Positions 45,076 through 54,289 of a stretch of DNA of 64,000 bases are shown one piece after another. The first letter of the stretch is position 1. Each line of letters starts with the position of its first letter. Both the position numbers and the translations under genes were made by a program. Location: assembly GCA_963734435.1 (NCBI GenBank), contig CAVTHA010000003.1, positions 1 through 64,000 of the forward strand, in the 5' to 3' direction. The DNA comes from Bog-756 sp963734435. GTDB lineage: Bacteria > Actinomycetota > Acidimicrobiia > Acidimicrobiales > RAAP-2. The notes under the pieces are model-generated. The model did not search any database, was not told the origin of the DNA, and was given only the letters and a program-made list of their open reading frames with translations.

Positions 45076-45112
45076 CGTGGAGACACGGGGTTCGAACCCG
45101 CTGGGACTGCAA
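45076..45112 (+). other. Degenerate tRNA-Glu 3' fragment (possible att site)
   Basis: The segment GTGGAGACACGGGG then TTCGAACCC then CTGGGACTGC reproduces the 3' part of the tRNA-Glu gene at 19134-19206 (variable loop, T arm, 3' acceptor) with two single-base indels and a few substitutions. The 5' part of the tRNA is absent. A second tRNA-like piece (GTTCGAACCCC) follows near 45122. Copies of a tRNA 3' end at the far side of an island are typical attachment sites. No other gene is seen in 44928-45220. Confidence 0.65.
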
Positions 45113-45220
45113 GGCTGAGCGTGTTCGAACCCCTCGGGGATTGAGGAATCTGGTTGCAGATCGACTACGTCATCAGGTGATCGTCATCTCCGGCACGGGA
45201 CACGCTGCGTCAGGATGAAT

Positions 45221-46673
45221 CTAGGGACGATGGGATTTCCGGGGAATCACTGTGCGGCCCTCTGCGTCGCTTCCGAGAATGCAGACGCGGACGGCGGCAT
45301 GATCGACCGAGTCGGGCTCGACTACGTCACCCGCTCCGAGGTTCCACGCTTCGGCGAGCGCATCGAAGCCGCACCCGTGGAACACGGCAGCCGCCTGGAC
45401 GGCGGCACCCGCGGCGACGAGTTCGGATTCCGATGGCACGATCACCGGGGAGCCCAGGAGGTCCGCCGTGATCTGCCGGTAGGCGGCGCTTCGGGCCCCG
45501 CCTCCGCCGAGGAACACTCGTTGACCGCTCGTTCGCTCGCCTGCTGACCAGGGAGTCGACGCCGCCGAGGAGGTTGCAGACCACCCCTTCCACGGCGGCC
45601 CTGGCCAGGTTGGCCGGTGATACGTCGTTCCGAATCCCGATCAGGGTGCCGGTGGCCTCCGGTCGGTTTGGTGTTCGCTCGCCATCGAAATGAGGAACGA
45701 GTACCAAGCCGTCGGCACCGGCGGGCGCTGAGAGCGCCAGCGCATCGAACTCCTCGAGGGTGACGCCGAGGAGCCGAGCCACCGAGTCGGTCACCTTGGT
45801 GGCGTTGAGGGTGCAGACGAGGGGGAGAAATCGGCCGGTGGCATCGGCGAACCCGGCCACCGTCCCGGAAGGATCAGCACTGTGGTTCCTCGGTGACCGT
45901 GCAGGCCACTCCACTCGTTCCGAAGCTGAGGGAAAGGTCTCCGGGACGCAGGCCAAGGCCCAGGGCACTGGCCATGTTGTCGCCGGTGCCCGGCCCGACG
46001 ATCGACCCGGTGTCAGCCCACTTGCCGGCGGCGGCGTCCGGGCCGAGCACGGTCGGCAGCATGGTGTCCCAATCCACTTGGTCGTCGACCAGGCCGCAGC
46101 AGGTCGGTCGGTAGCGGTCCTCGGCCGGGGACCAGTAGCCGGTTCCCGAGGCATCCCCCCGGTCCGTGGTCATTTCGCCGGTCAGCCGAAAGGTGAGCCA
46201 GTCGTGGGGGAGGAGGACGGAGCTCATACGCCGGAACGATTCGGGCTCGCAGCGCCGCAGCCATCGGAGCTTGGTGATGGTGAAGCTGGCCAGAGGGACG
46301 CTTCCGCACGCCGCGGCCCATGCTCCTGCACCCCCCGGCAGTTCGTCGCAGAAGCTCGCTGCGCGTCCGGTGCGGACTCGGTGTCGTTCCACAACTTGGC
46401 GGGCCGCACGACGTCACCGTGATCGTCGACGATGACCGCACCGTGCTGCTGTGCGGCAAACGATATGGCTGCCGGCCGGATGTCCTGCACGCCGGCCATG
46501 GCACTGGCCCGGGAGAACGCCACCTCCCAGGCGTGGGGATCCTGTTCACTGCGGGGTGGGGTGGTCGGGGGATGAGGTGCTCGCCCCGATGCAACGAGTG
46601 TGCCGGAGTCCGCATCGCGCACCTGAACCTTGCACGACGTCGTCGAGGAGTCGACGCCGACGACCAGAGGCAC
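45221..46673 (-). pseudogene. xylB: Xylulokinase, three frameshifts
   Basis: FGGY-family kinase phosphorylating D-xylulose. Pieces in three frames join to one protein of about 480 residues: VGVDSSTTSCKVQVRDADSG, ISFAAQQHGAV, KLWNDTESAP | SFTITKLRWLRRCEPE, HDWLTFRLTGEMTTDRGDAS, LSFGTSGVACTV | TLNATKVTDSVARLLGV, HFDGERTPNRPEATG | VFLGGGGARSAAYRQITADL. Frame changes are near 46345, 45890 and 45525. The GTG start at 46673 overlaps the xylA TAG by one base. All key motifs are conserved and no stop interrupts within a piece, so indel errors are as likely as decay. Confidence 0.82.
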
Positions 46674-47833
46674 TACCGCACCCCGAGCAGCAGCTCCGTC
46701 ACCAGTTGATCGAGGCGCTCATGACCGTAGCCCTGAGCAGCAAGCGCATCCTCGTCGTAGGAGCCCTTTCGAATATCAGCAAGGCCACCACCCGACGCGG
46801 TCCTCTCGTCCAAACTCGGCGACCTTGGCCACGCGCAGGGCCTCTTGGATCTCTTTGTCCTCCCGGAATCGACGGACCTTGTCCGCCAGGATCAGGTAGG
46901 TCCGAATGCAACCCCGGGCAAAGTCCCAGACACCCGGCGCTGTCCTCGGTCCGGTACGGGTGGGCATCGAAGTGCTTCATGCCGTCCCAGTGGGCGTCCT
47001 CGAGCACCTTGACCAGGTAGAAGGCGTCTCGAATTCCCTCGGAGCCGAAGCGGAAGTCCTGGTCGAACTTCCCGATTCGCTGGGCATTGAGATCGATGTG
47101 AAAGAGCTTCTTGTGCCAGAGGACCTGGGCCACGGCGTGGGAGAATGACAGGCCGCTCATGGTCTCGTGGGCGAACTCGGGATTGACCCCCACCATGTCC
47201 GGCCATTCCAACGCTCCGATGAAGGCGAGGACGTGCCCGACCGTCGGAAGGAAGATGTCCCCTCGGGGTTCGTTCGGCTTGGGCTCCATGGCGATGCGCA
47301 TGCTCAGGCCTTGATCACGGATGTACTCGCAGCAGAGGTCGACGGCTTCCTTGTAACGGTCCAGTGCTGCCCGGACATTCTTGGCCGCGTCGGCCTCGAC
47401 CCCCTCTCGGCCTCCCCACATGACGAAGATCTCGGCTCCGAACTCGGCACCGAGATCGATGGCCTCGCACGCCTTCCGGATGGCGAATCGGCGAACCTCC
47501 GGATCGTTGGCCGTGAATGCACCCTCTTTGAAGATCGGCCGGGAGAAGAGGTTGGTCGTGACCATCGGGACCTTCAATCCCGTCTCGTCGAGCGCCTGGG
47601 AGAACCGCTTGAGAACGATCTGCCGTTCGGATGGCCGAGGACCCGTAGGGCACGAGGTCGTCGTCGTGGAAGCTCAGGCCGTAGGCACCAAGATCGGCCA
47701 GGTGATGCGCGGTATCCACCGGGTCGAGCGGCGCCCGCACTTCGTGACCGAAAGGGTCACGACCTGGATTGCCGACCGTCCAGAGTCCGAAGGTGAAGTG
47801 GTGCTCAGGCGTTGGTGCCAATGGATCGCCCAT
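46673..47833 (-). pseudogene. xylA: Xylose isomerase, three frameshifts
   Basis: Converts D-xylose to D-xylulose in the cytoplasm. ATG 47833 follows GGAGG: HHFTFGLWTVGNPGRDPFG, LSFHDDDLVPYGSSA | RQIVLKRFSQALDETGLKVP, FVMWGGREG, MEPKPNEPRGD, VNPEFAHETMSGLSF, FHIDLNAQR | GVWDFARGCIRTYLILADK | LADIRKGSYDEDALAAQGYG. Metal-binding Glu/Asp/His residues are all present and the repaired length (about 385) is normal for actinobacteria. Frame changes lie near 47628, 46937 and 46790. Middle gene of an operon with an upstream GH1 glycosidase and downstream xylB. Confidence 0.85.
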
Positions 47834-48018
47834 GAGGTTCCTCCCGAGCCCCAGTGCCAGTACTCGACTCGATTGAGCCCAGGCACGGCCTGGTGGTGGA
47901 CCGATGTAACGCGACTCTGGTGGTGGAGCCGATCCGATAACTGCCGCGGTCGGACCGCGGATCTGCTGGACGCCTGAGGGCTGTCGCCCCCGGGACGGCC
48001 GGCGCTCGGAGCGGGTTC

Positions 48019-49229
48019 TCAGCTCGGCGGCGCCAGCCAGGCCGTTTGCTCTGGCCACGGCGCCGTACCACGCGGCGCTCGGCTTGGGATGTCGGGCAAA
48101 GGTCGTGCGATCGACACTGTGGAGTCCGAATCTCGGCGTGAACCCGTTGGACCACTCGAAGTTGTCGAGCAGGCTCCACACGAAGTACCCACGGATGTCC
48201 ACGCCGTCATCGATGGCCCGCCGGACGCCCCGCAGGACCTCGGAGATGTAGGCGATGCGCTCGGTGTCGTCCTCGGTGGCGATCCCACTCTCGGTCAGGA
48301 GGACGGGAAGACCGGAGACCGACGCGGCCCGCCGGGCACAGTGCTCGACTCCCTGTGGCCAGTACTCGTAGCCCATCTGGGTGACGGGAACTCCGGGCTC
48401 GTTGGGAGCCTGGCCTTCGGGGCCGAAGTGCACACGCGAGTAGCACTGGACACCGATGAAGTCGTCGCCCTCCGCTCCCCTCATGAACCTGTCTTCCAGG
48501 ATCTCCTGAGCGGCTTCGAGCACCTCTTCTCCGCCCGGGTCGGCCACCATCTCGTCCATCGACAGCGTCAGGCCCACAGGAAAGTCACCTGGTCCCGACC
48601 GAAGGGCGTCGACGGCGAGACGATGGGCTCGCACGATGTGTCTCGTTCACGGCCAGATGTCGGACGAAATCATCCTTCACCCCCGGCGGCGATGACCCGA
48701 GGGCGTAGCCCATGACGCCGATGAGGTTGAGCTCGTTGATCGTGCAGGCCCACCCGATGAGGTCCCCGAGATGGGCCGTCGCCCGAGAAACGAAACGGGC
48801 AAAGACATCGGCAGCGTCTTCGGCCTCCCACCCTCCTCGGTCGGTGAGCCAGGTCGGGGTCGTGAAGTGGTGGAACGTCACGACCGGGGCAATGCCACGC
48901 TCGCGGCAGGCCGCGCAGATGCGACGGTAGTAGTCGAGCGCGGCGAGGGAGAACTCGCCTTCGGCGGGCTCGATGCGGCTCCATTCGAGGGAGAACCGAT
49001 AGGCCTGGAGGCCCATGGCCGCCACGAGCTGCACATCTTCGGCCCAGCGGTGCAGCGAGTCACAGGCGTCGCCACTCGACTCGGCACATCCCGAGTCGGG
49101 GTTGTGCTCCCAGGCCCACCAGTCGTTGTTGACGTTGCCGCCCTCGATCTGATGGGCAGCGGTGGCTGTGCCCCAGACGAATCCCTCGGGGAATGTGATC
49201 TCGGGTTCCTCGACGTCGGTTCCGTTCAC
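48019..49229 (-). pseudogene. GH1 beta-glycosidase, two frameshifts
   Basis: A family-1 glycoside hydrolase opening the xylose operon. The N-terminus FPEGFVWGTATAAHQIEGG is diagnostic. The acid/base Glu is in TINELNLIG (NEL rather than the usual NEP) and the nucleophile Glu in LLTESGIATEDD (TESG rather than TENG). A frame change near 48642 separates LAVNET from VRAHRLAVDALRSG. A second change near 48030 removes the natural TGA at 48019, leaving the frame open into xylA. Repaired length is about 400 residues. No signal peptide, so it would act on imported beta-xylosides or glucosides. Confidence 0.82.
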
Positions 49230-49531
49230 GGGCGGTCACTGTACCCCCCAATTCAGAGATCGGAGGCGGCGTGTGGGCCGACGCGGCCGCGCTCGATGCC
49301 ACCAGCAGGGATCCGCCTTAGTGCTGGTGGCGGCTGCACGGAAGGCAGACCGGAATTCTGGCCTGGGCTGGATTCTTGTCCGAGGTGGTTCTGGTTGCCG
49401 ACTCCTGAAGATGCCGACCTGGGCGAGCTGTTGAAGGGACCTCAGGGAACCGGGGGAGGGGGCTGACAGACGTTGCACCGCTGACGAGTCGACTATTCCT
49501 CCATGGCCGCTCTCCCCCGTCTAGCTGGGAG
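49230..49531. other. Intergenic region, promoter of the xylose operon
   Basis: About 300 bases upstream of the GH1 start. It should hold the operon promoter on the minus strand. I see no regulator gene and no convincing operator palindrome. Confidence 0.35.
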
Positions 49532-49909
49532 TCATGGCCTCATTTTGGCGAGTACCACAGGGCGACCGTCGGGATCGGCAAGAACGACAAACCGTCCCCA
49601 GGCTGCCTCTTGCGTTGGCCAAATCACGGTCAGGTCTCGATCGGCAGCACCGCGCTCGCATGCATCGGGGTCTTGGACCCTGAAACGAACCGCGGCCCCA
49701 CCAACGCCCGTTCCAGCTGGGAAGATTCCCCGCTCGTCGTGACCTCTGTCATTGCGATGAAGCACGACTCGTCCCGAGGCACCTCCGACAACGACGATGA
49801 TGTCGTCCTCAAAGAGAACGGGGAGCCCAAGGGCATCTACATAGAACGTTCGAGCCTCGGCGAGGTCAGAGACGTACAGGATCAAGCTGTCGAAGCCTTC
49901 GGCTTGCAC
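49532..49909 (-). CDS. VOC-family (glyoxalase/dioxygenase-like) protein
   Basis: A 125-residue protein from GTG 49909. FDSLILYVSDLAEARTFYVD and GLPVLFEDDIIVVVGGASG are the first half of a vicinal-oxygen-chelate domain. AVRFRVQDPDACERGAAD and GRFVVLADPDGRPVVLA complete the second half with a metal-ligand pattern. Single-domain VOC proteins dimerise and act on small molecules or give resistance to reactive compounds; the substrate is unknown. The gene is intact, in contrast to the xylose operon next to it. Confidence 0.8.
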   Translation of the reverse strand: MQAEGFDSLILYVSDLAEARTFYVDALGLPVLFEDDIIVVVGGASGRVVLHRNDRGHDERGIFPAGTGVGGAAVRFRVQDPDACERGAADRDLTVIWPTQEAAWGRFVVLADPDGRPVVLAKMRP

Positions 49910-49954
49910 TGCGACGCATCCTACTTGGAGGGGCGAAACCTCTTTGACACGGCA

Positions 49955-50584
49955 TCAGCTCGACAGCGGGGCGTTGAAGACCTTCAATACCGAACTATCG
50001 GCTCGCACCCATCTAGAAGTCGGTGCTGAATCTGCCGAGCACGTGTTCGTCGATGCGGGCGTAGCTGAAAACGCGAAATAGGTTCCGACGCCCGGTAAGC
50101 GATACAGGCCAGTGATCGGATCACTATGCGTCTCAACCGTGAGCCCATACTCACATGCCCCAAGGCTTACCGCTGCCACGACGTGGTCGCCCGCTGCGCT
50201 GAGGCTCACATAGGTGTGGCCGTCACTGATAGGCGGCACAGAATCGCTACCTGTGAGCCACGTCACGTAAGGCGTCTGGGTATTCAGCAGGGCAGGTGTC
50301 AACGCACCGTCCGGTATGTGATTGGCCCTCGCGATACCGTCGGCCAACGATGCCTTGGCGGCACCGCCCTGAACCAGACCCGAGAAGCCCTGGCCGATGC
50401 CGTTTGCAACGGAACGTATGGGATACAAAAAGCCCACAATGACGAGGGCCAGGCACGCCATGCCGACGGCGATTCCTGCGGCGACGAGCCAACTCTTGCC
50501 TCGTCGGTCCGCGGTGTCAATGCTGTCGACCGGCTGCATATCGGGAGGACCGCACGCTGTACTCGGCGCGACCGTTGGGGTCAC
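49955..50584 (-). CDS. Membrane-anchored hypothetical protein
   Basis: A 209-residue protein with one N-terminal membrane segment (about residues 33-55, WLVAAGIAVGMACLALVIVG) and an exported domain. The latter is Ser/Thr/Gly-rich, with two or three Cys (GACEYGLTV, NTCSADS). GTG 50584 overlaps the stop of the preceding gene by 4 bases (GTGA). I recognise no family. The overlap suggests a two-gene unit with 50581-50907. ATG at codon 16 is an alternative start. Confidence 0.55.
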   Translation of the reverse strand: MTPTVAPSTACGPPDMQPVDSIDTADRRGKSWLVAAGIAVGMACLALVIVGFLYPIRSVANGIGQGFSGLVQGGAAKASLADGIARANHIPDGALTPALLNTQTPYVTWLTGSDSVPPISDGHTYVSLSAAGDHVVAAVSLGACEYGLTVETHSDPITGLYRLPGVGTYFAFSATPASTNTCSADSAPTSRWVRADSSVLKVFNAPLSS

Positions 50585-50907
50585 CGCGCCAGGCTAGTTC
50601 GGCACGTCCGTCCCTGGACGGCGGAAGAGGAACCCTGCAGGGTCGTATTCGGCCCGGCTGCTACGAGGGCCCAGTGATGCCAGGCCTGGGATGTTCGGGA
50701 GCCGGGCAAATCTGGAGGCAGTTTCCGTGGGATCCCAGCGGACACGGCAATGTTTTCTCCGGTTGGACGGGCGATGACGATGTCTCCCCAGGTGTAGTGC
50801 GCCGACAACTGACTACGAGGCAGGTTGATGGGTCTTCCGACTGCGACGACCCAGACGTAGTTTCCGTAGATCGACTCCCAGGAGGGATGTGCCGCAACGT
50901 CCTTCAC
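50581..50907 (-). CDS. Small hypothetical protein coupled to the membrane protein
   Basis: A 108-residue frame from GTG 50907: HPSWESIYGNYVWVVAVGRP, SQLSAHYTWGDIVIARPTGE, IAVSAGIPRKLPPDLPG. The first 75 residues look like a compact beta protein; the end is less convincing. Its stop overlaps the next GTG. No ribosome site is obvious and no family is recognised, so the call rests on the overlap and composition. Confidence 0.45.
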   Translation of the reverse strand: MKDVAAHPSWESIYGNYVWVVAVGRPINLPRSQLSAHYTWGDIVIARPTGENIAVSAGIPRKLPPDLPGSRTSQAWHHWALVAAGPNTTLQGSSSAVQGRTCRTSLAR

Positions 50908-51151
50908 CGGTCATCAACCTGGTCGAGGCGCGCCCGAGGGGCCAATCTTTTGGCCGACCTCGACCAATCGAATCGCCTTCTGTGCGGTAGGTACGGACGG
51001 CCGGGCTACTCGGCTTCAGCGTCTCGGGACCTCTCTATAGGTTGAGGCCAAGAAGCATGTCCTGCAACGACCGCTCCGAGTGCGCACACCAAAACTGTCG
51101 CCGCACACAGCAGAAGCTAGTTGACTGTGGCCGCCACTAGCATCGAGGCCG

Positions 51152-51730
51152 ATGTTCTTCGAGCCTATGCCGCCTGAGCCACCCCAAATGGAGCGTGAGT
51201 GGGGACCGCCCGCATGGGACCGCCCGTCCGAGGGAACCGTCCCCTGTCTGATGGCGCTGAACGAGATTGTCCACCAACTCGAAGATGTCGTCGTCGAGGT
51301 CGAGAGTCTGGCGGCGTATCCCAACGGATTCGTCATCAACCTGCATATCGCGACGAACCCGCGGAATGCCCAACAGACTCATGCAATCGTGATGCAGCCC
51401 GGCGGCCAAAGAATCCCGCGAGTCGGTGTTCGGTTCTCCGACGGAAGGACTGCCGGTCAGGAGGCGGGAGCAGGCCCAATGCTGCGTGCGATGGGTGCTA
51501 TGGACAAGGATGCCGAGGGATTCCCAACCGTCCCTGTCGTCAGGATGACCGGAGGGGGCGGGGGAGGATCCGGGTGGCGGTTCGGTACATGGGTCTACCC
51601 ACTACCACCCGAGGGGCCATTGGAAATCTTCATCAGCATTCCCCAGGCGGGATTGGAGGAGGCGAAGACGGTCATCGAGGGCGCCGACGTGCTGGCCGCC
51701 GCCGACCGAGCCAAGGTGATCTGGGAATGA
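51152..51730 (+). CDS. Conserved hypothetical protein
   Basis: A 192-residue soluble protein. ATG 51152 has GAGG 5 bases upstream. The N-terminus is Pro/Glu-rich (PMPPEPPQMEREWGPPAWDR); a beta-rich domain follows (VVVEVESLAAYPNGFVINLH, IPRVGVRFSDGR) and a glycine run (GGGGGGSGWRFGTWVYPLPP) precedes LEIFISIPQAGLEEAKTVIE. This pattern occurs in uncharacterised actinobacterial proteins. The next gene starts 8 bases after the stop, so the two probably form an operon. Confidence 0.7.
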   Translation: MFFEPMPPEPPQMEREWGPPAWDRPSEGTVPCLMALNEIVHQLEDVVVEVESLAAYPNGFVINLHIATNPRNAQQTHAIVMQPGGQRIPRVGVRFSDGRTAGQEAGAGPMLRAMGAMDKDAEGFPTVPVVRMTGGGGGGSGWRFGTWVYPLPPEGPLEIFISIPQAGLEEAKTVIEGADVLAAADRAKVIWE

Positions 51731-51737
51731 GTGAACC

Positions 51738-52220
51738 ATGACGAGCTCGGCCCAGAAGGCAGAGGAGGTCAAGATCACTTTACCGGTCCAATGTACCTAC
51801 CGGGGTGGCCACACGGCTCTGGGGAAGCACGGGAGGCATTTTTGGATCAAGGACGGCAGAGTGGGCTATGGGGAGTTCCATATGACCCACTCGATTCCGC
51901 TCTCCGACGTGGCGAGCGTCGAAGTCGCGGAGCGACAACTACCTGGCTCAGAGGCTCGCACACTGATGACCGCAGGCAACCCGATGGGGTATCGAGGTGG
52001 TCCTCATGCCAGAGCACCAAAGCAAGTGACTGACATCGTGGTCTGGACAGAAGACGGCCAGGCTGCGTTCTGGATCGTCGAAGATCGCAGCGGAGAGTGG
52101 GTACGGGACCGGTTGAGGACGGTGCTTCATGGAGCAGGCATCCCGTTTCACGAGGACCTGCCACCCACCCTGCGGAAAGGGATAGGACTTGCCGGAATTC
52201 TTCCCGACGCCGGGAGCTGA
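51738..52220 (+). CDS. Hypothetical protein
   Basis: A 160-residue soluble protein starting at ATG 51738, 8 bases after the preceding stop. ITLPVQCTYRGGHTALGKHG, FWIKDGRVGYGEFHMTHSIP, LSDVASVEVAERQLPGSE and QVTDIVVWTEDGQAAFWIVE read like a small PH-like beta-barrel of the type seen in bacterial PH-domain proteins (inference). The C-terminal helix (RDRLRTVLHGAGIPFHEDLP) fits. No signal or membrane segment. Confidence 0.65.
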   Translation: MTSSAQKAEEVKITLPVQCTYRGGHTALGKHGRHFWIKDGRVGYGEFHMTHSIPLSDVASVEVAERQLPGSEARTLMTAGNPMGYRGGPHARAPKQVTDIVVWTEDGQAAFWIVEDRSGEWVRDRLRTVLHGAGIPFHEDLPPTLRKGIGLAGILPDAGS

Positions 52221-52389
52221 ACACCTTCACGATCATCTTGTCGTCATCAGCCAGCCCGGACAGTTGCCACCCTTCTCTGGACCCGACTCCGGCATCGTGT
52301 GGGGCGACCCCTTGGATCGAACTGAGAACCGCTACGACACCCTCGCGCCGTTTGGTGATGCTGCGCTCGCTGCCCGTGTCACGAGCTGA
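52189..52389 (+). CDS. Small hypothetical protein
   Basis: A 66-residue frame starting at TTG 52189 and overlapping the preceding gene by 32 bases. EHLHDHLVVISQPGQLPPFS then GPDSGIVWGDPLDRTENRYD and a Leu/Ala-rich end. It may be translated by coupling. No family recognised; composition is plausible but evidence is thin. Its end overlaps the convergent gene at 52332-52652. Confidence 0.35.
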   Translation: MPEFFPTPGAEHLHDHLVVISQPGQLPPFSGPDSGIVWGDPLDRTENRYDTLAPFGDAALAARVTS

Positions 52390-52652
52390 CGAGCCACGTC
52401 CTGGCCGACAATCGGAAAAAGCCAACGGAATACGGCGCCTGGACGCCCGGCGGTCGGATGCAGCACCTCGGTGCGGGTGAGTTCTTCAGTCTCCATTTCG
52501 GTGATCCCAAGCCACCACACCGGAACGATGAAGTCGGGTGTGCCGTACCAACGCAGCTCATAGAGGTAGCCCGATTCGCGCCATACAACTCGGATGGTGG
52601 CCGATTCCGCCGGTTCCAGTGACATGGCGGGTGAAGTGTAGGTGACGTCCAT
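52332..52652 (-). CDS. Hypothetical protein
   Basis: A 106-residue frame: VTYTSPAMSLEPAESATIRV, YLYELRWYGTPDFIVPVWWL, GITEMETEELTRTEVLHPTA, PGAVFRWLFPIVGQDVARQL. It has a beta-rich start and an aromatic middle, and no signal peptide. It converges with the small frame at 52189-52389. I recognise no family; codon composition and length suggest a real gene. Confidence 0.5.
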   Translation of the reverse strand: MDVTYTSPAMSLEPAESATIRVVWRESGYLYELRWYGTPDFIVPVWWLGITEMETEELTRTEVLHPTAGRPGAVFRWLFPIVGQDVARQLVTRAASAASPNGARVS

Positions 52653-52914
52653 GTGTGCGACGCAAGGAAAATCTGGCGCTGGTCACGGGCGAGCACTCCA
52701 GTTGACAGAGGGCCACCACTCTCGGTGATGGGTGCCGGGGCACGGAGCTGGTCAGCTGCGACCTTGCCCGACACACGATTTGGGCAATGTTGTGCTTCAA
52801 TCACTATGCGCAGTGTCGGGCCCGAAGCCTCCCAAGGCGGCTCAAAACTCAGCATCAGCCTCGGTAACCGAGGCGCAATCATCTGATCGCCCGCACCGAA
52901 GGACGGCACACGTC

Positions 52915-53562
52915 ATGGTCAGCCGCACTACTCGGCTCGTCGAAGCGGGTGATGGAAGTGCCCGTCCCGGTACCACTGGTACAGCACCTCCCACTAGGGG
53001 GATCGAGGAACCCAGGGAAATCGCAGAGTCCATTGCTCTGGTTGATCGGGCGTTTGCGTTCGTCGATCTGTGCGGGTTCACGCGGTTCATGGCGACGCAC
53101 GGCGAGCACGCGGCTATTGCCACGTTGACCCAGTTTCGCTCGCTGGCCCGCGCCATTGCCGTGAGGCGCGGTGTGCTCGTAGCCAAATGGCTGGGCGACG
53201 GCGCAATGATCGTGGGTCTTGAAGTCGGCCCAACATTGGCGACCACCGCCGAACTGATCGGACGGTATGACGGATCGGTCTTGCCGCTTCGCGGTGGATT
53301 TGCTCATGGCCAAGCATTGATCGTTGACGGTGATGACTACATTGGTCGGCCTACGAACCTGGCTTCCCGTCTCTGTCAGGTTGCGCACCCCGAAGAACTT
53401 TTGGCCGTGGGCTACCCGGCTGAGTCGCTACCCGTCTGGATCAAGGTGCTCGGCGTTCGGACGGTGACACTTCCGGGACTAGGTCGCGTTCACGAAACAC
53501 AACGTCTTGGTCTAGTACCGGACCTCGATCTGCCCGACATGTCGCGAGAGGGATCACCCTAG
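52915..53562 (+). CDS. Minimal class III adenylate/guanylate cyclase
   Basis: A 215-residue protein consisting mostly of a nucleotide cyclase homology domain. FAFVDLCGFTRFMATHGEHA carries the first metal Asp, VAKWLGDGAMIVG the second, and GRPTNLASRLCQVAHPEEL the transition-state Asn and Arg. The substrate-specifying Lys of adenylate cyclases is not evident to me. No membrane or sensor domain precedes it, so it would be soluble and work as a homodimer, possibly regulated by partners. ATG 52915; the longer upstream frame is not conserved. Confidence 0.8.
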   Translation: MVSRTTRLVEAGDGSARPGTTGTAPPTRGIEEPREIAESIALVDRAFAFVDLCGFTRFMATHGEHAAIATLTQFRSLARAIAVRRGVLVAKWLGDGAMIVGLEVGPTLATTAELIGRYDGSVLPLRGGFAHGQALIVDGDDYIGRPTNLASRLCQVAHPEELLAVGYPAESLPVWIKVLGVRTVTLPGLGRVHETQRLGLVPDLDLPDMSREGSP

Positions 53563-53682
53563 GCAGACGCAGGACCGCCATTGCCTTTCCGTTCGCAAGG
53601 AGTCCTCATTCGGCTCGGCATACAGGCTGTTGCTACGCTCAGGCCGCCCTCGGAGACCGAGTGCGACCACGGAAGAGGCGGC

Positions 53683-53833
53683 ATGAGCGATACGTCCCCA
53701 GGACCCGGGTGGTGGCCGGCATCTGACCCTCCCCGGACCAGGCTGGTGGGAGGCATCTGACGGCAACTGGTACCCACCGGAGCGGGCGCGCCACCTCCAG
53801 CCCCGGCGGACGCTCCGAGCTGAAGTCCCTTGA
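53683..53833 (+). pseudogene. DUF2510-like GPGWWxASDG peptide, frameshifted
   Basis: ATG 53683 (GGAAGAGG upstream) gives MSDTSPGPGWWPASD. After a one-base change near 53726 a second copy continues as GPGWWEASDGNWYPPERARH and stops at 53833. This doubled motif resembles the N-terminal DUF2510-like tag of many Acidimicrobiia membrane proteins, but here nothing follows it. It is probably the stub of a larger gene. Confidence 0.5.
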
Positions 53834-54079
53834 ACGATGTGGGCAACTGCTACGAGCGGGCTGAGCATCGCCGGGACCCTGACGACGGAGTCCGCGGGGT
53901 CGCTGGAGATGGTAAGGCCATCACCTGCGAGGACAACAATGGGTGGAGGTGGGAGACTTCGTGATGGTGGTGAGCTGTGAGGATCCCGACTCCAACCGGA
54001 GCGCAATGGGTGGTGCCGAGGTGTCCAGGCCGCTGATCGCGGTTGGCCTATCTGGACTTCCTCTTCGAGGTATCCGACC

Positions 54080-54289
54080 ATGAAGAGGTATCGGCAGGGC
54101 TATACAGGCTTCGACTACCACGTCACTGGTGGACACGAAGCCGAGGCCAAAGAGGCTGAACGGGACCGTGAGCGAGAGAAACCGCCCAACCGAATAGGCA
54201 AGTGGCTCCTGAAGCGATTGGGCTACAGCGGCAAAACCGATGCAGAACTGTACGGCGAGTCTCCTGATCACCCTCACCATTCAGGTTGA
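54080..54289 (+). CDS. Small charged hypothetical protein
   Basis: A 69-residue frame from ATG 54080 with GAGGT upstream. A charged helix (HEAEAKEAERDREREKPPNR) is followed by IGKWLLKRLGYSGKTDAELY and a His/Asp/Pro end. It could be a small cytoplasmic or membrane-associated protein. No family recognised. The following 450 bases (54290-54741) hold nothing I can support. Confidence 0.45.
   Translation: MKRYRQGYTGFDYHVTGGHEAEAKEAERDREREKPPNRIGKWLLKRLGYSGKTDAELYGESPDHPHHSG

Noticed and set aside
47315..48634. A single 439-codon protein joining GH1 and xylose isomerase sequence
   Set aside because: The join spans about 200 non-conserved bases and both genes have independent frameshifts; a lost stop explains it better than a real fusion.
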